NCBI GenBank assembly: GCA_046329585.1
Contig: JAXLUI010000001.1
Coordinates: 2,852,001-2,916,000, forward strand
From: DLKC01 sp002478885
GTDB taxonomy: Bacteria > Bacteroidota > Bacteroidia > Chitinophagales > Chitinophagaceae
Length of the DNA stretch: 64,000 nucleotides
Direction: 5' to 3'
The notes under the pieces are model-generated. The model had not been told where the DNA came from. It did not search any database and saw only the letters and a list, made by a program, of their open reading frames with translations. Positions 34,225 to 42,126 of the stretch are shown here, in pieces. The translations under genes were made by a program, and so were the position numbers. Each line of letters begins with the position of its first letter. The first letter of the stretch is position 1.

Positions 34225-35115
34225 ATGCTACTGACCTTTGTTAAACCCCGCAAAATGGAAAGAAGACATGTTGACGTTGTGGTAATGAGCGACCTGCACC
34301 TGGGAACCTACGGCTGCCGCGCCACAGAAATAGTCAACTATCTGGAAAGTATTCAACCTCAAATCCTCGTTTTGAATGGCGATATCATCGATGGATGGCA
34401 ATTTAGTAAACGCTATTTTCCCGTAGCCCATATACAAGTAATAAAAGAGATCATGAACCATCTTGACAAAGGAACCCGGGTTATTTACATCACCGGTAAC
34501 CACGATGAAATGCTGCGCCGGTACAGCGATCTGCAGATTGGCAACTTTCAGCTAACCGATAAAATTGTGATGGAGATCAATGGCAAAATGACCTGGATAT
34601 TCCATGGCGATGTATTTGACCGTACAACAAAAGGAAGCGCAAAACTGCTGGCAAAACTTGGGGGTCATGGTTACGATCTTCTTATCATCATCAATAGTTT
34701 CATCAATTGGTGCCTGGCGGGAATGGGAAAAGAAAAACTAAGCTTTAGCAAAAAGATAAAAAACGGTGTAAAGAAAGCAGTGGCATGGATTACCGATTTT
34801 GAGCAAACTGCTGCTGAACTCGCTATCGAAAACAAATATGACTATGTTATTTGCGGGCATATTCATCAACCACAGCATCGGGTGATAGAAACCGGGAAAG
34901 GTAAAGTCACTTATTTGAACACTGGTGACTGGATAGAAAATCTAACGGCTTTGGAATACGAACACAGCGAATGGAAAATCTACCAATACAACGTAAGTGA
35001 ATTCGAAAAAGATAAACCGCCGGTTGCGCAGATGGAAAAGAAACTACCCGAGGTGAATGTGATACCAACGGAAATAAGCATGTTCATCGATTCCCTGAAA
35101 TTATCCAATCAATAG
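34225..35115 (+). CDS. LpxH-like metallophosphoesterase
   Basis: 296 aa from the ATG at 34225; the ATG at 34255 (MERRHVDVVVMSDLHLG) is an equally good start. All calcineurin-like metal-binding motifs are present: SDLHLGTYGC, NGDIIDGW, TGNHDE, FHGDVFDRT and CGHIHQPQHR. Proteins of this type in Bacteroidota are usually annotated as UDP-2,3-diacylglucosamine diphosphatases, which act in lipid A synthesis. The longer C-terminal half sets it apart from E. coli LpxH, so the substrate is an inference. The glycosyltransferase gene follows 6 bp downstream, suggesting a cell-envelope role for both. Confidence 0.75.
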   Translation: MLLTFVKPRKMERRHVDVVVMSDLHLGTYGCRATEIVNYLESIQPQILVLNGDIIDGWQFSKRYFPVAHIQVIKEIMNHLDKGTRVIYITGNHDEMLRRYSDLQIGNFQLTDKIVMEINGKMTWIFHGDVFDRTTKGSAKLLAKLGGHGYDLLIIINSFINWCLAGMGKEKLSFSKKIKNGVKKAVAWITDFEQTAAELAIENKYDYVICGHIHQPQHRVIETGKGKVTYLNTGDWIENLTALEYEHSEWKIYQYNVSEFEKDKPPVAQMEKKLPEVNVIPTEISMFIDSLKLSNQ

Positions 35116-35121
35116 AGCAGC

Positions 35122-36165
35122 GTGAAAATATTCTATGCAGTACAGGCCACAGGCAACGGGCATATTTCCCGGGCAAAGGAACTAATGCCTTACCTGCAGC
35201 AGTATGGCGAGGTAGATGTTTTTCTGAGTGGCAATAACAGCGATCTTGAAGTTGAATTGCCAGTTAAATTCCGGAGTCGCGGACTTAGTCTTTATTATCA
35301 TAAACACGGCGGTCTCAATTACTGGAAAATTTTGAGGGAGCTCAGGCTCCGACGGGTTTTCAGTTTTGCCAGCCAATTACCGCTGGAAGATTACGATATC
35401 ATTATAAACGATTTCGAAAGCTTAACAGCCTACGCCTGCAGGATAAAAAAATTGCCTTCCATCAACTTTGGTCACCAGGCAAGTTTTCAAAGTAATAAAG
35501 TGCCACGGCCTTGGAAAAAAGACTTTGTCGGTGAACTGATTCTGAAAAAATATGCTGTGGCCTCCACTTATGTCGGCCTTCACTTTAAACAATATGATGA
35601 TTTTATTTTTAACCCGGTAATAAAAGAAGCTATCCTTAAAGCAGATCCCAAAGACAACGGATATATAACTGTTTATTTATCCCATTACGCCGATGAGGTA
35701 GTGGCGCAGCAACTGCGTAAAATTACTGGCCAGCGGTTCGAAATATTTTCAAAAAAGATACGGACAAAAGCGGTTGCGGGCAACATCACTTATTTGCCGG
35801 TCAGCAACAATACCTTTAATAAAAGCCTGGTCAACTGTACAGGCATCATAACCGGGGCTGGTTTTGAAACGCCCGCTGAGGCATTATATCTTGCCAAGCG
35901 ACTGTTGTGTCTGCCAATAAAAGGCCAGTACGAACAATATTGTAATGCGGAAGCCCTGAAAAATTTTAATGTGCCCGTCATCTGCAGCATTACAGAACGT
36001 TTCAACGAAGAAATAACACAGTGGCTAAATGGCTCCCTGCCGGTAAGATTAACGCTAACGAACACCACTGCCGGCATTGTTGAACACGTAATTAACAAAG
36101 CACTTCACTTGAATAACAATACGCGCCGGCAGGCTAACGGGCAGGTATTTACGCAAACCGTTTAG
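35122..36165 (+). CDS. Glycosyltransferase, MurG/GT28-like
   Basis: 347 aa with a GTG start at 35122, only 6 bp after the phosphoesterase stop. The N-terminus MKIFYAVQATGNGHISRAKELMPYLQ is the glycine-rich loop of GT-B glycosyltransferases. The C-terminal half holds the donor-binding signature CTGIITGAGFETPAEALYLAKRLLCLPIKGQYEQYCNAEAL, as in the MurG/GT28 family. No signal or membrane helix. Probably works with the phosphoesterase on a glycolipid of the envelope; donor and acceptor are unknown. Confidence 0.8.
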   Translation: MKIFYAVQATGNGHISRAKELMPYLQQYGEVDVFLSGNNSDLEVELPVKFRSRGLSLYYHKHGGLNYWKILRELRLRRVFSFASQLPLEDYDIIINDFESLTAYACRIKKLPSINFGHQASFQSNKVPRPWKKDFVGELILKKYAVASTYVGLHFKQYDDFIFNPVIKEAILKADPKDNGYITVYLSHYADEVVAQQLRKITGQRFEIFSKKIRTKAVAGNITYLPVSNNTFNKSLVNCTGIITGAGFETPAEALYLAKRLLCLPIKGQYEQYCNAEALKNFNVPVICSITERFNEEITQWLNGSLPVRLTLTNTTAGIVEHVINKALHLNNNTRRQANGQVFTQTV

Positions 36166-36187
36166 GGTTACATGGTATGGATACCAT

Positions 36188-36628
36188 TTATGCAATTTTC
36201 ATTTGTAAGTTTAAAACGCCATCACTGTACATTTTTTCCTGCCGGAAAATTGAATTGTTTTGCGCGTATTTTTTTGGCGTTTGTTTAAACGCCGCCCTGA
36301 AACAGTAAATAAAATACGAAGGAGTTTCAAACCCCGACATATAGGCGGCCTCGCAAACATTTTTACCCGCAGCAAGTAATTCTGCGGCTTTCTTTAGCCG
36401 GCAATCCCTGATTATTTCATTGGCTGAGCGCCCGGTGAACATACTTAATTTGCGGTTAAGAGTGCTCTTGCTTACGCACATTTTTGCGGCAAGGTCGCCA
36501 ACAGAAAGGTTTCCATCTATGTTGTCATTAATATAAGAATAGCAGTACGACAGGAACATTGCTGCAACATTCGGCATGTCCTGGATTTTTAAGAACTCAT
36601 CCCGATGAGCGGGTAAATATTTCTCCAT
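36188..36628 (-). CDS. Short AraC-type DNA-binding protein
   Basis: 146 aa, made almost only of an AraC DNA-binding domain: NLSVGDLAAKMCVSKSTLNRKLSMFTGRSANEIIRDCRLKKAAELL and NVCEAAYMSGFETPSYFIYCFRAAFKQTPKKY. The 35 N-terminal residues are too short for a sensor domain. It could be a compact regulator or the remnant of a longer one. It lies downstream of paaD on the same strand, 224 bp away and beyond an IR48 copy, so a role in phenylacetate control is possible but unproven. Confidence 0.8.
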   Translation of the reverse strand: MEKYLPAHRDEFLKIQDMPNVAAMFLSYCYSYINDNIDGNLSVGDLAAKMCVSKSTLNRKLSMFTGRSANEIIRDCRLKKAAELLAAGKNVCEAAYMSGFETPSYFIYCFRAAFKQTPKKYAQNNSIFRQEKMYSDGVLNLQMKIA

Positions 36629-36762
36629 GATTGGTGGTTTCGTTCTCCGAAGCTATCTTAACTCTTTGCCGATTTATAATTGAATTTTGCAATTGTGCTA
36701 TTCGGTTTTGCAGAAATCAATAATCGCTTGTTCAAAAGAAAATATAGAGGGGGTTTTTTGGA

Positions 36763-36810
36763 CCACAGCTGAGCAACAATCCTGGGCTTCGTTGCGTCGC
36801 ACGCTTGTAC
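36763..36810 (-). repeat. IR48 repeat, single copy
   Basis: Reverse copy CCACAGCTGAG...CGTTGCGTCGCACGCTTGTAC, 48 bp, GCG-type core, between paaD and the short AraC gene. Confidence 0.8.
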
Positions 36811-36852
36811 CGCAGAATATTTTGCAGCAGAAAAGGCAACGTGATTAACGTA

Positions 36853-37374
36853 TCAATGGCATTTGAAGTAATCGAAAGGTTCTTTGCAATCCTGGCATTG
36901 GTAAAGGGCCTTGCAGGCAGTTGAGCCAAACCTGCTAATGAGTTTTGTATCGGTTGAATTGCATTGGGGGCATTGTATTGTTTCTTCCGCTTCTGTAAGA
37001 TTCATAGTAGGTGCGGTACTCTTCGCCTGCGGAGGTGCAATACCATACGCTTTTAGTTTTTGTTTGCCACTCTCCGTTATCCAGTCGGTTGACCATGCAG
37101 GGTATAACACGGTTTTTATTTGGTGTTTTGTAATGCCACCTTCAATCAGGGCAAGTCTTATGCTGGTGTTGATAACATCCATGGCGGGGCAGCCGGTATA
37201 AGTTGGCGTAATGGTAATTTCCACTGCAGGTCTGTTGGGCAAACCGGTTTCATCAATACGTACAGCGCGTATAATGCCCATGTCCACCACAGATAAAACC
37301 GGTATTTCCGGGTCGGTCACCGCTTCAAGCATGCGCCATATGCTCGCTATGTTTATTGTTTGAAGATTGGGCAT
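36853..37374 (-). CDS. paaD: 1,2-phenylacetyl-CoA epoxidase subunit PaaD
   Basis: 173 aa from the ATG at 37374 (MPNLQTINIASIWRMLEAVTDPEIP); the open frame further upstream reads through an IR48 copy and is not coding. N-terminal MIP18/DUF59 domain: TDPEIPVLSVVDMGIIRAV, then ITPTYTGCPAMDVINTSI. C-terminal zinc ribbon: CPQCNSTDTKLISRFGSTACKALYQCQDCKEPFDYFKCH. PaaD (PaaJ in some E. coli usage) is thought to help mature the epoxidase's metal centre. Last paa gene of the operon. A 78-bp gap with an IR48 copy separates it from paaC. Confidence 0.92.
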   Translation of the reverse strand: MPNLQTINIASIWRMLEAVTDPEIPVLSVVDMGIIRAVRIDETGLPNRPAVEITITPTYTGCPAMDVINTSIRLALIEGGITKHQIKTVLYPAWSTDWITESGKQKLKAYGIAPPQAKSTAPTMNLTEAEETIQCPQCNSTDTKLISRFGSTACKALYQCQDCKEPFDYFKCH

Positions 37375-37395
37375 TTGCTGAAAAATGAGCTGAAC

Positions 37396-37443
37396 GTATA
37401 AGTGAGTGACACAACCGGCGATGCCACCTGCAATAAAGCTGGC
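37396..37443 (+). repeat. IR48 repeat inside the paa operon
   Basis: Forward copy GTATAAGTGAGTGACACAAC, CCGGCGATGCCACC, ending AAGCTGGC; GTG-type core. It fills most of the 78-bp gap between paaC and paaD, genes that usually lie close together. Confidence 0.8.
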
Positions 37444-37452
37444 GACCAAAAA

Positions 37453-38256
37453 TTACCATTCGCAGCCTGGGAAAGTTCTTTGCATATACTGTAATTCAGA
37501 AAGAATATACCCGAGATGCTCGCTATGCCTGCCTTGCTTGCCGCCGCGCTGCATGGCAGTATTGGCGGGAGGAACCGGCAGTGTGGCTTCACGGAAAATC
37601 TCTTCAACTTTTGAAAACCAGTCGCTTTTTAAGCTGGACGGGTCAACGCCGTAGCCATTTAAATAGGCTTTGCCCTCGTAACCCGCGGTGCTGAACATTT
37701 CGCCGGTGAACATCCAGAGTTCTTCTATGGCATGCAGCATGCGGCTATGACTTTCTTCGGTTCCATCGCCAAGGCGAATGACCCACTCGCTACTCCAGCG
37801 CAGATGATAGGCAACCTCTTTTAACGCCTTTGCAGCGATAGCCGCTATTTGTGTATCGCTGCTATGCTGCATTCTTTCGTAAAGAAGGAATTGATAGGCA
37901 CTAAAAAAAAACTGCCGCAGGATAGTGGTAGCCCAATCGCCATTTGGTTGTTCGCAGATAAGGCAATTAAGATATTGATGTTCTTTTCGCAGGTAGGCAA
38001 GCGTGTCTTCGGTTGCGTGGCCGCCTGCTATTAAAGCTGCATACTGGTAAAAATTTCTTGCCTGGCCGATCAGGTCCAGCGAGATATTGGTTATTGCAAT
38101 ATCCTGTTCCAATATTGGCCCATGACCGCACCACTCACTGCTACGATGCGAAAGCACCAGCGTGTTATCGGCGAGGTGTAACAGGTAGTCTAATTTGTTT
38201 TTGTCTGCATCGCTTAATGCATCAGACATTATAATGTGTTCTTTGCTGCTGTTCAT
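37453..38256 (-). CDS. paaC: 1,2-phenylacetyl-CoA epoxidase subunit PaaC
   Basis: 267 aa. Structural subunit with a ferritin-like fold but a degenerate diiron site; it pairs with catalytic PaaA. Family motifs: LLHLADNTLVLSHRSSEWCGHGPILEQDIAITNISLDLIGQAR near the start, EVAYHLRWSSEWVIRLGDGTEESHSRM in the middle, and GGKQGRHSEHLGYILSELQYMQRTFPG at the end. An ATG at 38229 (MSDALSD) is an alternative start. It follows paaB after 25 bp. Confidence 0.95.
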   Translation of the reverse strand: MNSSKEHIIMSDALSDADKNKLDYLLHLADNTLVLSHRSSEWCGHGPILEQDIAITNISLDLIGQARNFYQYAALIAGGHATEDTLAYLRKEHQYLNCLICEQPNGDWATTILRQFFFSAYQFLLYERMQHSSDTQIAAIAAKALKEVAYHLRWSSEWVIRLGDGTEESHSRMLHAIEELWMFTGEMFSTAGYEGKAYLNGYGVDPSSLKSDWFSKVEEIFREATLPVPPANTAMQRGGKQGRHSEHLGYILSELQYMQRTFPGCEW

Positions 38257-38281
38257 TACCAGGTTTTAATGTTGCCGACTG

Positions 38282-38659
38282 TTACATATGTTTAACGGCA
38301 TCGGGCAGATCGTAAAATGTTGGATGGCGGTAGACCTTGTCGTTGGCAGGATCGAACAGGCTGCCAGCCTCGTCTGGGTTTGAAGCGTGTATATGTCTGC
38401 TCTCTACTACCCAGATACTGATGCCCTCATTTCTTCTTGTATAAACATCCCTGGCATTTTCGATGGCCATTTGTGCGTCTGCCGCATGAAGGCTGCCGGC
38501 ATGTTTATGATCCAAACCCTGTTTGCTACGGATGAAAACCTCCCAAAGTGGCCAGTCATTGCCTGGCTTATTTTCCTTGCCGGCCTGGTCTGTATCTGTA
38601 GCACCGCTTTCACCAAAATCGCCATAGTAATTTTTGCCGTAAAATATATTGCTAAACAT
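38282..38659 (-). CDS. paaB: 1,2-phenylacetyl-CoA epoxidase subunit PaaB
   Basis: 125 aa from the ATG at 38659. The core WPLWEVFIRSKQGLDHKHAGSLHAADAQMAIENARDVYTRRNEGISIWVVESRHI and the ending VYRHPTFYDLPDAVKHM are typical PaaB. A 35-residue N-terminal extension (MFSNIFYGKNYYGDFGESG...) has no counterpart in the 95-aa E. coli protein. No nearer start codon exists in the frame, so the extension is probably translated. It begins 16 bp after the paaA stop. PaaB bridges PaaA-PaaC units in the epoxidase. Confidence 0.92.
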   Translation of the reverse strand: MFSNIFYGKNYYGDFGESGATDTDQAGKENKPGNDWPLWEVFIRSKQGLDHKHAGSLHAADAQMAIENARDVYTRRNEGISIWVVESRHIHASNPDEAGSLFDPANDKVYRHPTFYDLPDAVKHM

Positions 38660-38675
38660 AGATGATAGATTTTTA

Positions 38676-39641
38676 TTATGCTGCCGCAGCGTTTTGAGAT
38701 GGATGGGTATCGGTCCTTGACTTTCTTTTTTGTGCGTGGGCAAGGGCTGCTTCCCGCACCCAGGCGCCATTGTCCCATGCATTCTTCCGGGTGGCTATCC
38801 TTTGTTTGTTGCATGGTCCGTAACCTTTAACCACCTGCCAAAACTCTGCCCAGTCGATTTCACCAAAATCATAGTGTTTTCGTTCGTCATTCCATGTAAG
38901 CTTAGGGTCTGGCAGAACCATACCAAGCACTTTTACCTGTTCGGCGATCATGTCAACAAAACGTTGCCTGAGCTCATCATTGGTCATTCGTTTGATCTTC
39001 CATTTCATACTTTGGTCAGTGTGTGGAGAATCGGCATCCTTTGGGCCGAACATCATAAGGGATGGCCACCACCAGCGGTTGATCGCATCCTGGCACATAG
39101 TTTTTTGGTCGTCGCTGCCCTTTGAAAGTGTGTAAAGAATATCGAAACCTTGTCGCTGATGGAAGCTTTCTTCCTTACAAATGCGAACCATTGCCCGTGC
39201 ATACGGACCGTAAGATGTTCTGCAAAGCATTACCTGGTTCATGATGGCGGCTCCGTCTACGAGCCATCCTATGGCGCCGATATCGGCCCAGGTAAGAGTC
39301 GGGTAGTTGAATATGGAGGAATATTTTGCTTTCCCGTTGTGGAGTTCATTGATGGTTTCTTCTCGTGAAACGCCAAGGGTTTCGGCAGCAGAGTATAGGT
39401 ATAGGCCGTGGCCTGCTTCATCCTGTATTTTGGCAAGTAATATAGCTTTTCTTTTCAGGGATGGTGCCCTGGTTATCCAGTTACCCTCGGGCAGCATGCC
39501 TACAACCTCGCTATGGGCATGTTGACTTATTTGCCGCACAAGGGTCTTTCTATAGGCATCGGGCATCCAATCACGGGGCTCAATCTTTATTTCTGTTGCT
39601 ATTTTGTCGGCAAAGATTTTTTCTAAATCGTGCATTTGCAT
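38676..39641 (-). CDS. paaA: 1,2-phenylacetyl-CoA epoxidase catalytic subunit PaaA
   Basis: 321 aa. Diiron monooxygenase subunit that makes the ring epoxide of phenylacetyl-CoA. Metal ligands lie in AKIQDEAGHGLYLYSAAE and ICKEESFHQRQGFDI, both of the E..H type. Other family motifs: EVVGMLPEGNWITRAPSLKRKAILLAK and NRWWWPSLMMFGP. First gene of the operon. Upstream, AAGGAG lies 3 bp before the first ATG (39641) and 9 bp before a second in-frame ATG (39635), which makes 39635 the more likely start. Such a clear Shine-Dalgarno is rare in this window. Confidence 0.96.
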   Translation of the reverse strand: MQMHDLEKIFADKIATEIKIEPRDWMPDAYRKTLVRQISQHAHSEVVGMLPEGNWITRAPSLKRKAILLAKIQDEAGHGLYLYSAAETLGVSREETINELHNGKAKYSSIFNYPTLTWADIGAIGWLVDGAAIMNQVMLCRTSYGPYARAMVRICKEESFHQRQGFDILYTLSKGSDDQKTMCQDAINRWWWPSLMMFGPKDADSPHTDQSMKWKIKRMTNDELRQRFVDMIAEQVKVLGMVLPDPKLTWNDERKHYDFGEIDWAEFWQVVKGYGPCNKQRIATRKNAWDNGAWVREAALAHAQKRKSRTDTHPSQNAAAA

Positions 39642-39708
39642 ATACTCCTTGTTAATGGATACTTCCGGTTAAGTTTCCGTAGTTCAAACTACTGGCTAAT
39701 TTTAGTTC

Positions 39709-39728
39709 TTTATGATGTGTATCATAAA
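39709..39728. promoter_or_regulatory. 20-bp palindrome upstream of paaA (candidate operator)
   Basis: Perfect 8-bp arms TTTATGAT and ATCATAAA around a GTGT spacer, 67 bp before the paaA ATG. The size and symmetry fit a dimeric repressor or activator. It could also act on the divergent sigma gene, about 220 bp away. Confidence 0.5.
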
Positions 39729-39842
39729 TTTCTTCTGCCAATAAGTTAAAATTTGTCGCCGTTAGGCATGATATTTTTTCAATTCAACCAGGTATATCAA
39801 TTCAAACCTGGGCTGTAAATTTAATGAATAAACATTTTTTCG

Positions 39843-39856
39843 CTAACAAATGTTAG
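39843..39856. promoter_or_regulatory. Inverted repeat CTAAC-AAAT-GTTAG upstream of the sigma gene
   Basis: Perfect 5-bp arms. The 11-mer GCTAACAAATG that covers most of it recurs on the minus strand just upstream of paaZ (19623-19633). It lies 90 bp before the sigma factor ATG and about 200 bp before paaA. With the palindrome at 39709 it is the only structure seen in the 304-bp gap 39642-39945. Confidence 0.35.
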
Positions 39857-39945
39857 GGATTCGCGCAAAAAAGTTTTTTGAATGAGCAGAATTGGAAAAT
39901 TTGTCGGAATTTACAGTGTTTTTACTACTACTACTGCTTGCTACT

Positions 39946-40536
39946 ATGGCGAATGACTTAATTCATATCCAGTCTGGTATTGCTCAGGGCGACGAGATAA
40001 AGCTTGCCGAGCTTTATAAATTATTTCATAAGCGGTTGCAACATTTTTCCCGGCTCATTATAAGAAATGACGAAATAGCTGAAGAAGTGGTTGATGATGT
40101 TTTTGTAAAACTTTGGGCCCGCCGCACCAAGATCCAAGAGATTGAAAATCTTACTGTTTATCTATACATAGCTGTTAAAAATCAATCATTAAATGCCCTC
40201 TCAAAAAAAGCCCAGGAGCTGATTACCGAATCATTCAGCTATTTGGATATTGATATCAAAGAAGCAGTTGGAAGTCCTGATGAACTGATGATCACTTCCG
40301 AAATGATGAGCAACATGCAGGCTGCTGTAGATGCCCTTCCCCCACGCTGTAAAATGATTTTCAAGTTAATACGGGAAGATGGGCTCCGTTATAAAGAGGT
40401 TGCCCAGATATTGAATATATCCGTAAATACTATAGATGTGCAAATGGCGATTGCAGTGAAGCGTATTTGCTCAGCTTTACAAATTAGCCGCCAGTCAAAA
40501 ACGCCATCCTTAGGTCAACCCGAAAAAAAATTGTGA
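39946..40536 (+). CDS. ECF sigma-70 factor, FecI-like
   Basis: 196 aa from the ATG at 39946 (MANDLIHIQSGIAQGDEIK). The open frame reaches back to a TTG at 39892, but that part is an odd run of leucines encoded by CTACTA repeats and is not used. Sigma region 2 reads LAELYKLFHKRLQHFSRLII...EEVVDDVFVKLWARR. Region 4 reads ALPPRCKMIFKLIREDGLRYKEVAQILNISVNTIDVQMAIAVKRI. With the FecR gene 58 bp downstream it forms the sigma/anti-sigma switch that usually turns on the adjacent susCD genes when substrate reaches the transporter. Confidence 0.92.
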   Translation: MANDLIHIQSGIAQGDEIKLAELYKLFHKRLQHFSRLIIRNDEIAEEVVDDVFVKLWARRTKIQEIENLTVYLYIAVKNQSLNALSKKAQELITESFSYLDIDIKEAVGSPDELMITSEMMSNMQAAVDALPPRCKMIFKLIREDGLRYKEVAQILNISVNTIDVQMAIAVKRICSALQISRQSKTPSLGQPEKKL

Positions 40537-40594
40537 TTTTTTTTATAATTCTTTAGTAGATCAGCGATTCTTTCATGTCTTTAATTGTCTGTCG

Positions 40595-41704
40595 ATGAAC
40601 CAACAGCCTTCACATAACAGTTTGTGGTTTTTGTTCGCCCGCTCATTAAGTGGTGAGATAACTGCTGATGAGCAGGTAATACTTAAATCCATACTAGACC
40701 ACGATGTTGCGCTTCAACAGCAATTTGACCTGATGAAAAGGATGTGGAATGCTGCCGAAAAAAATTATACGGATACTGCTGACGAAGAAAAGGATAGTGT
40801 TTCGCACATTTTGGAACTGGTAAAAACAGACGGAGATGTTGAGGAAGAATTAGCTGCAATAGCTACCAAAAAACATAAACTCTGGATACCTGCTGCACTA
40901 AAGGTTGCCGCAATCGTTATTCTTGCTGTCTCATCTTGGATGTTTTTCGGCAGCAGCAATACAGCTAAAGAAGAAGATTCAACAAAAACGCTTTCAGCTG
41001 AAAACGGCAGCAGAACACGAACCATATTGCCCGATGGCTCCACAGTTTGGGTTAATGCAGGATCACACATTTCCTTTGACAACGATTTTAAAGGCCAAAC
41101 AAGGGAAGTTACGCTTAATGGTGAAGCTTATTTTGATGTGGTTAAGAATCCGAAGCAACCTTTTATCGTGCACGTTTCGGGCTATGACATACGTGTGCTG
41201 GGAACGGCTTTTAATGTTAAATCTTACCCCGGAGATAAAACCATAGAAACAACTTTATTACGTGGTCTTGTACAGGTTACTAAGCAGGGTGAAACAAAAC
41301 GGCCCCCTATTTTTTTGCATCCAAATCAAAAACTGGTACTCGACCTGGACCCGGTAGTTGCATCGGTTGACAAGCAGCCCGAGCCTTTAAAACACAATGC
41401 TGTTAGTACCGAGTATAAAATTACGCAGCTCGATTCGGGAATACAGGAAAGTGAGCGTATTGAAACAGCATGGGTTTATAACCGCCTTGAATTTCGAGGC
41501 GACAGCTTCAGCGATCTTGCAGCAAAACTGGAGCGTTGGTATAACGTAAACATATTTTTCGATGACGATAAGGTGAAGCAGCTAAGTTTTAATGGTTCGT
41601 TTCAACAGGAAACGATAGACCAGGCCTTGACGGCTTTAAAAACTGCAGCGGCTTTCGATTTCGCCATCAGCGGAAAAGACATTCACATTAGGAGCGGGCA
41701 TTGA
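40595..41704 (+). CDS. FecR family anti-sigma factor
   Basis: 369 aa. The cytoplasmic N-terminus (1-95) binds the sigma factor, a single membrane helix lies at about 96-118 (LWIPAALKVAAIVILAVSSWMFF), and the periplasmic part follows. FecR domain: GSRTRTILPDGSTVWVNAGSHISFDNDFKGQTREVTLNGEAYFDVVKN. C-terminal DUF4974: LEFRGDSFSDLAAKLERWYNVNIFFDDDKVKQLSFNGSF. The periplasmic part is expected to contact the N-terminal STN domain of the SusC protein encoded next. The 422-bp gap to susC holds an IR48 copy and a structured leader. Confidence 0.93.
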   Translation: MNQQPSHNSLWFLFARSLSGEITADEQVILKSILDHDVALQQQFDLMKRMWNAAEKNYTDTADEEKDSVSHILELVKTDGDVEEELAAIATKKHKLWIPAALKVAAIVILAVSSWMFFGSSNTAKEEDSTKTLSAENGSRTRTILPDGSTVWVNAGSHISFDNDFKGQTREVTLNGEAYFDVVKNPKQPFIVHVSGYDIRVLGTAFNVKSYPGDKTIETTLLRGLVQVTKQGETKRPPIFLHPNQKLVLDLDPVVASVDKQPEPLKHNAVSTEYKITQLDSGIQESERIETAWVYNRLEFRGDSFSDLAAKLERWYNVNIFFDDDKVKQLSFNGSFQQETIDQALTALKTAAAFDFAISGKDIHIRSGH

Positions 41705-41846
41705 TAAATAGAGTTCTTTGGTAAAGGCTTTTGTGGAAGAGGCATTCCCGTAAGTGCGGGATTGTGTCACTACTGGCAGTTGGTGGTAAACTACAACATG
41801 ACATATATGTTGATTTCGGATACCGGAAGCTGATAAATATTCATCA

Positions 41847-41894
41847 GTACAAGAGTGCGACGCAACAAAAGTTGAACAGCGATAAGGAGCCGGG
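41847..41894 (+). repeat. IR48 repeat, single copy
   Basis: Forward copy GTACAAGAGTGCGACGCAAC...GGAGCCGGG, 48 bp, GCG-type core, in the gap between the FecR and SusC genes. Confidence 0.8.
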
Positions 41895-42009
41895 TACAAA
41901 GAAAGCAACATCAGCAGCATTTGATCGAAAGGGTAAATGAATTTGATTTCTGATTTTTAAACTATAACTATTGCATATGAAACAGCTACTGCTTTTTGTA
42001 AATCATCTC

Positions 42010-42098
42010 TATCCAAAATAAAAAGAAGCGGAGAATGTTGCAGCATTCCCCGCTATTAACGGTTTTGGATAAGAATTTAGCCTCCCGCCTTGTGGCGG
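42010..42098 (+). promoter_or_regulatory. Structured leader upstream of susC
   Basis: Two nested stems: outer TATCCAAAA (42010-42018) with TTTTGGATA (42063-42071), and inner AGCGGAGAATG (42027-42037) with CATTCCCCGCT (42044-42054, one mismatch). A separate GC hairpin CCGCC-TTGT-GGCGG follows at 42085-42098, 28 bp before the susC ATG. No U tract follows, so a simple terminator is unlikely. It may be a stability or attenuation element. Confidence 0.55.
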
Positions 42099-42126
42099 CT
42101 CATTAACCATTAATATTTCTAAAAGT

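Noticed and set aside
39892..39945. Hydrophobic Leu-rich N-terminus on the ECF sigma factor
   Set aside because: It would need a TTG start and is encoded by CTACTA repeats; the ATG at 39946 gives a normal sigma factor.
41731..41940. 69-residue open frame between the FecR and SusC genes
   Set aside because: It runs through an IR48 copy and has no protein-like features.
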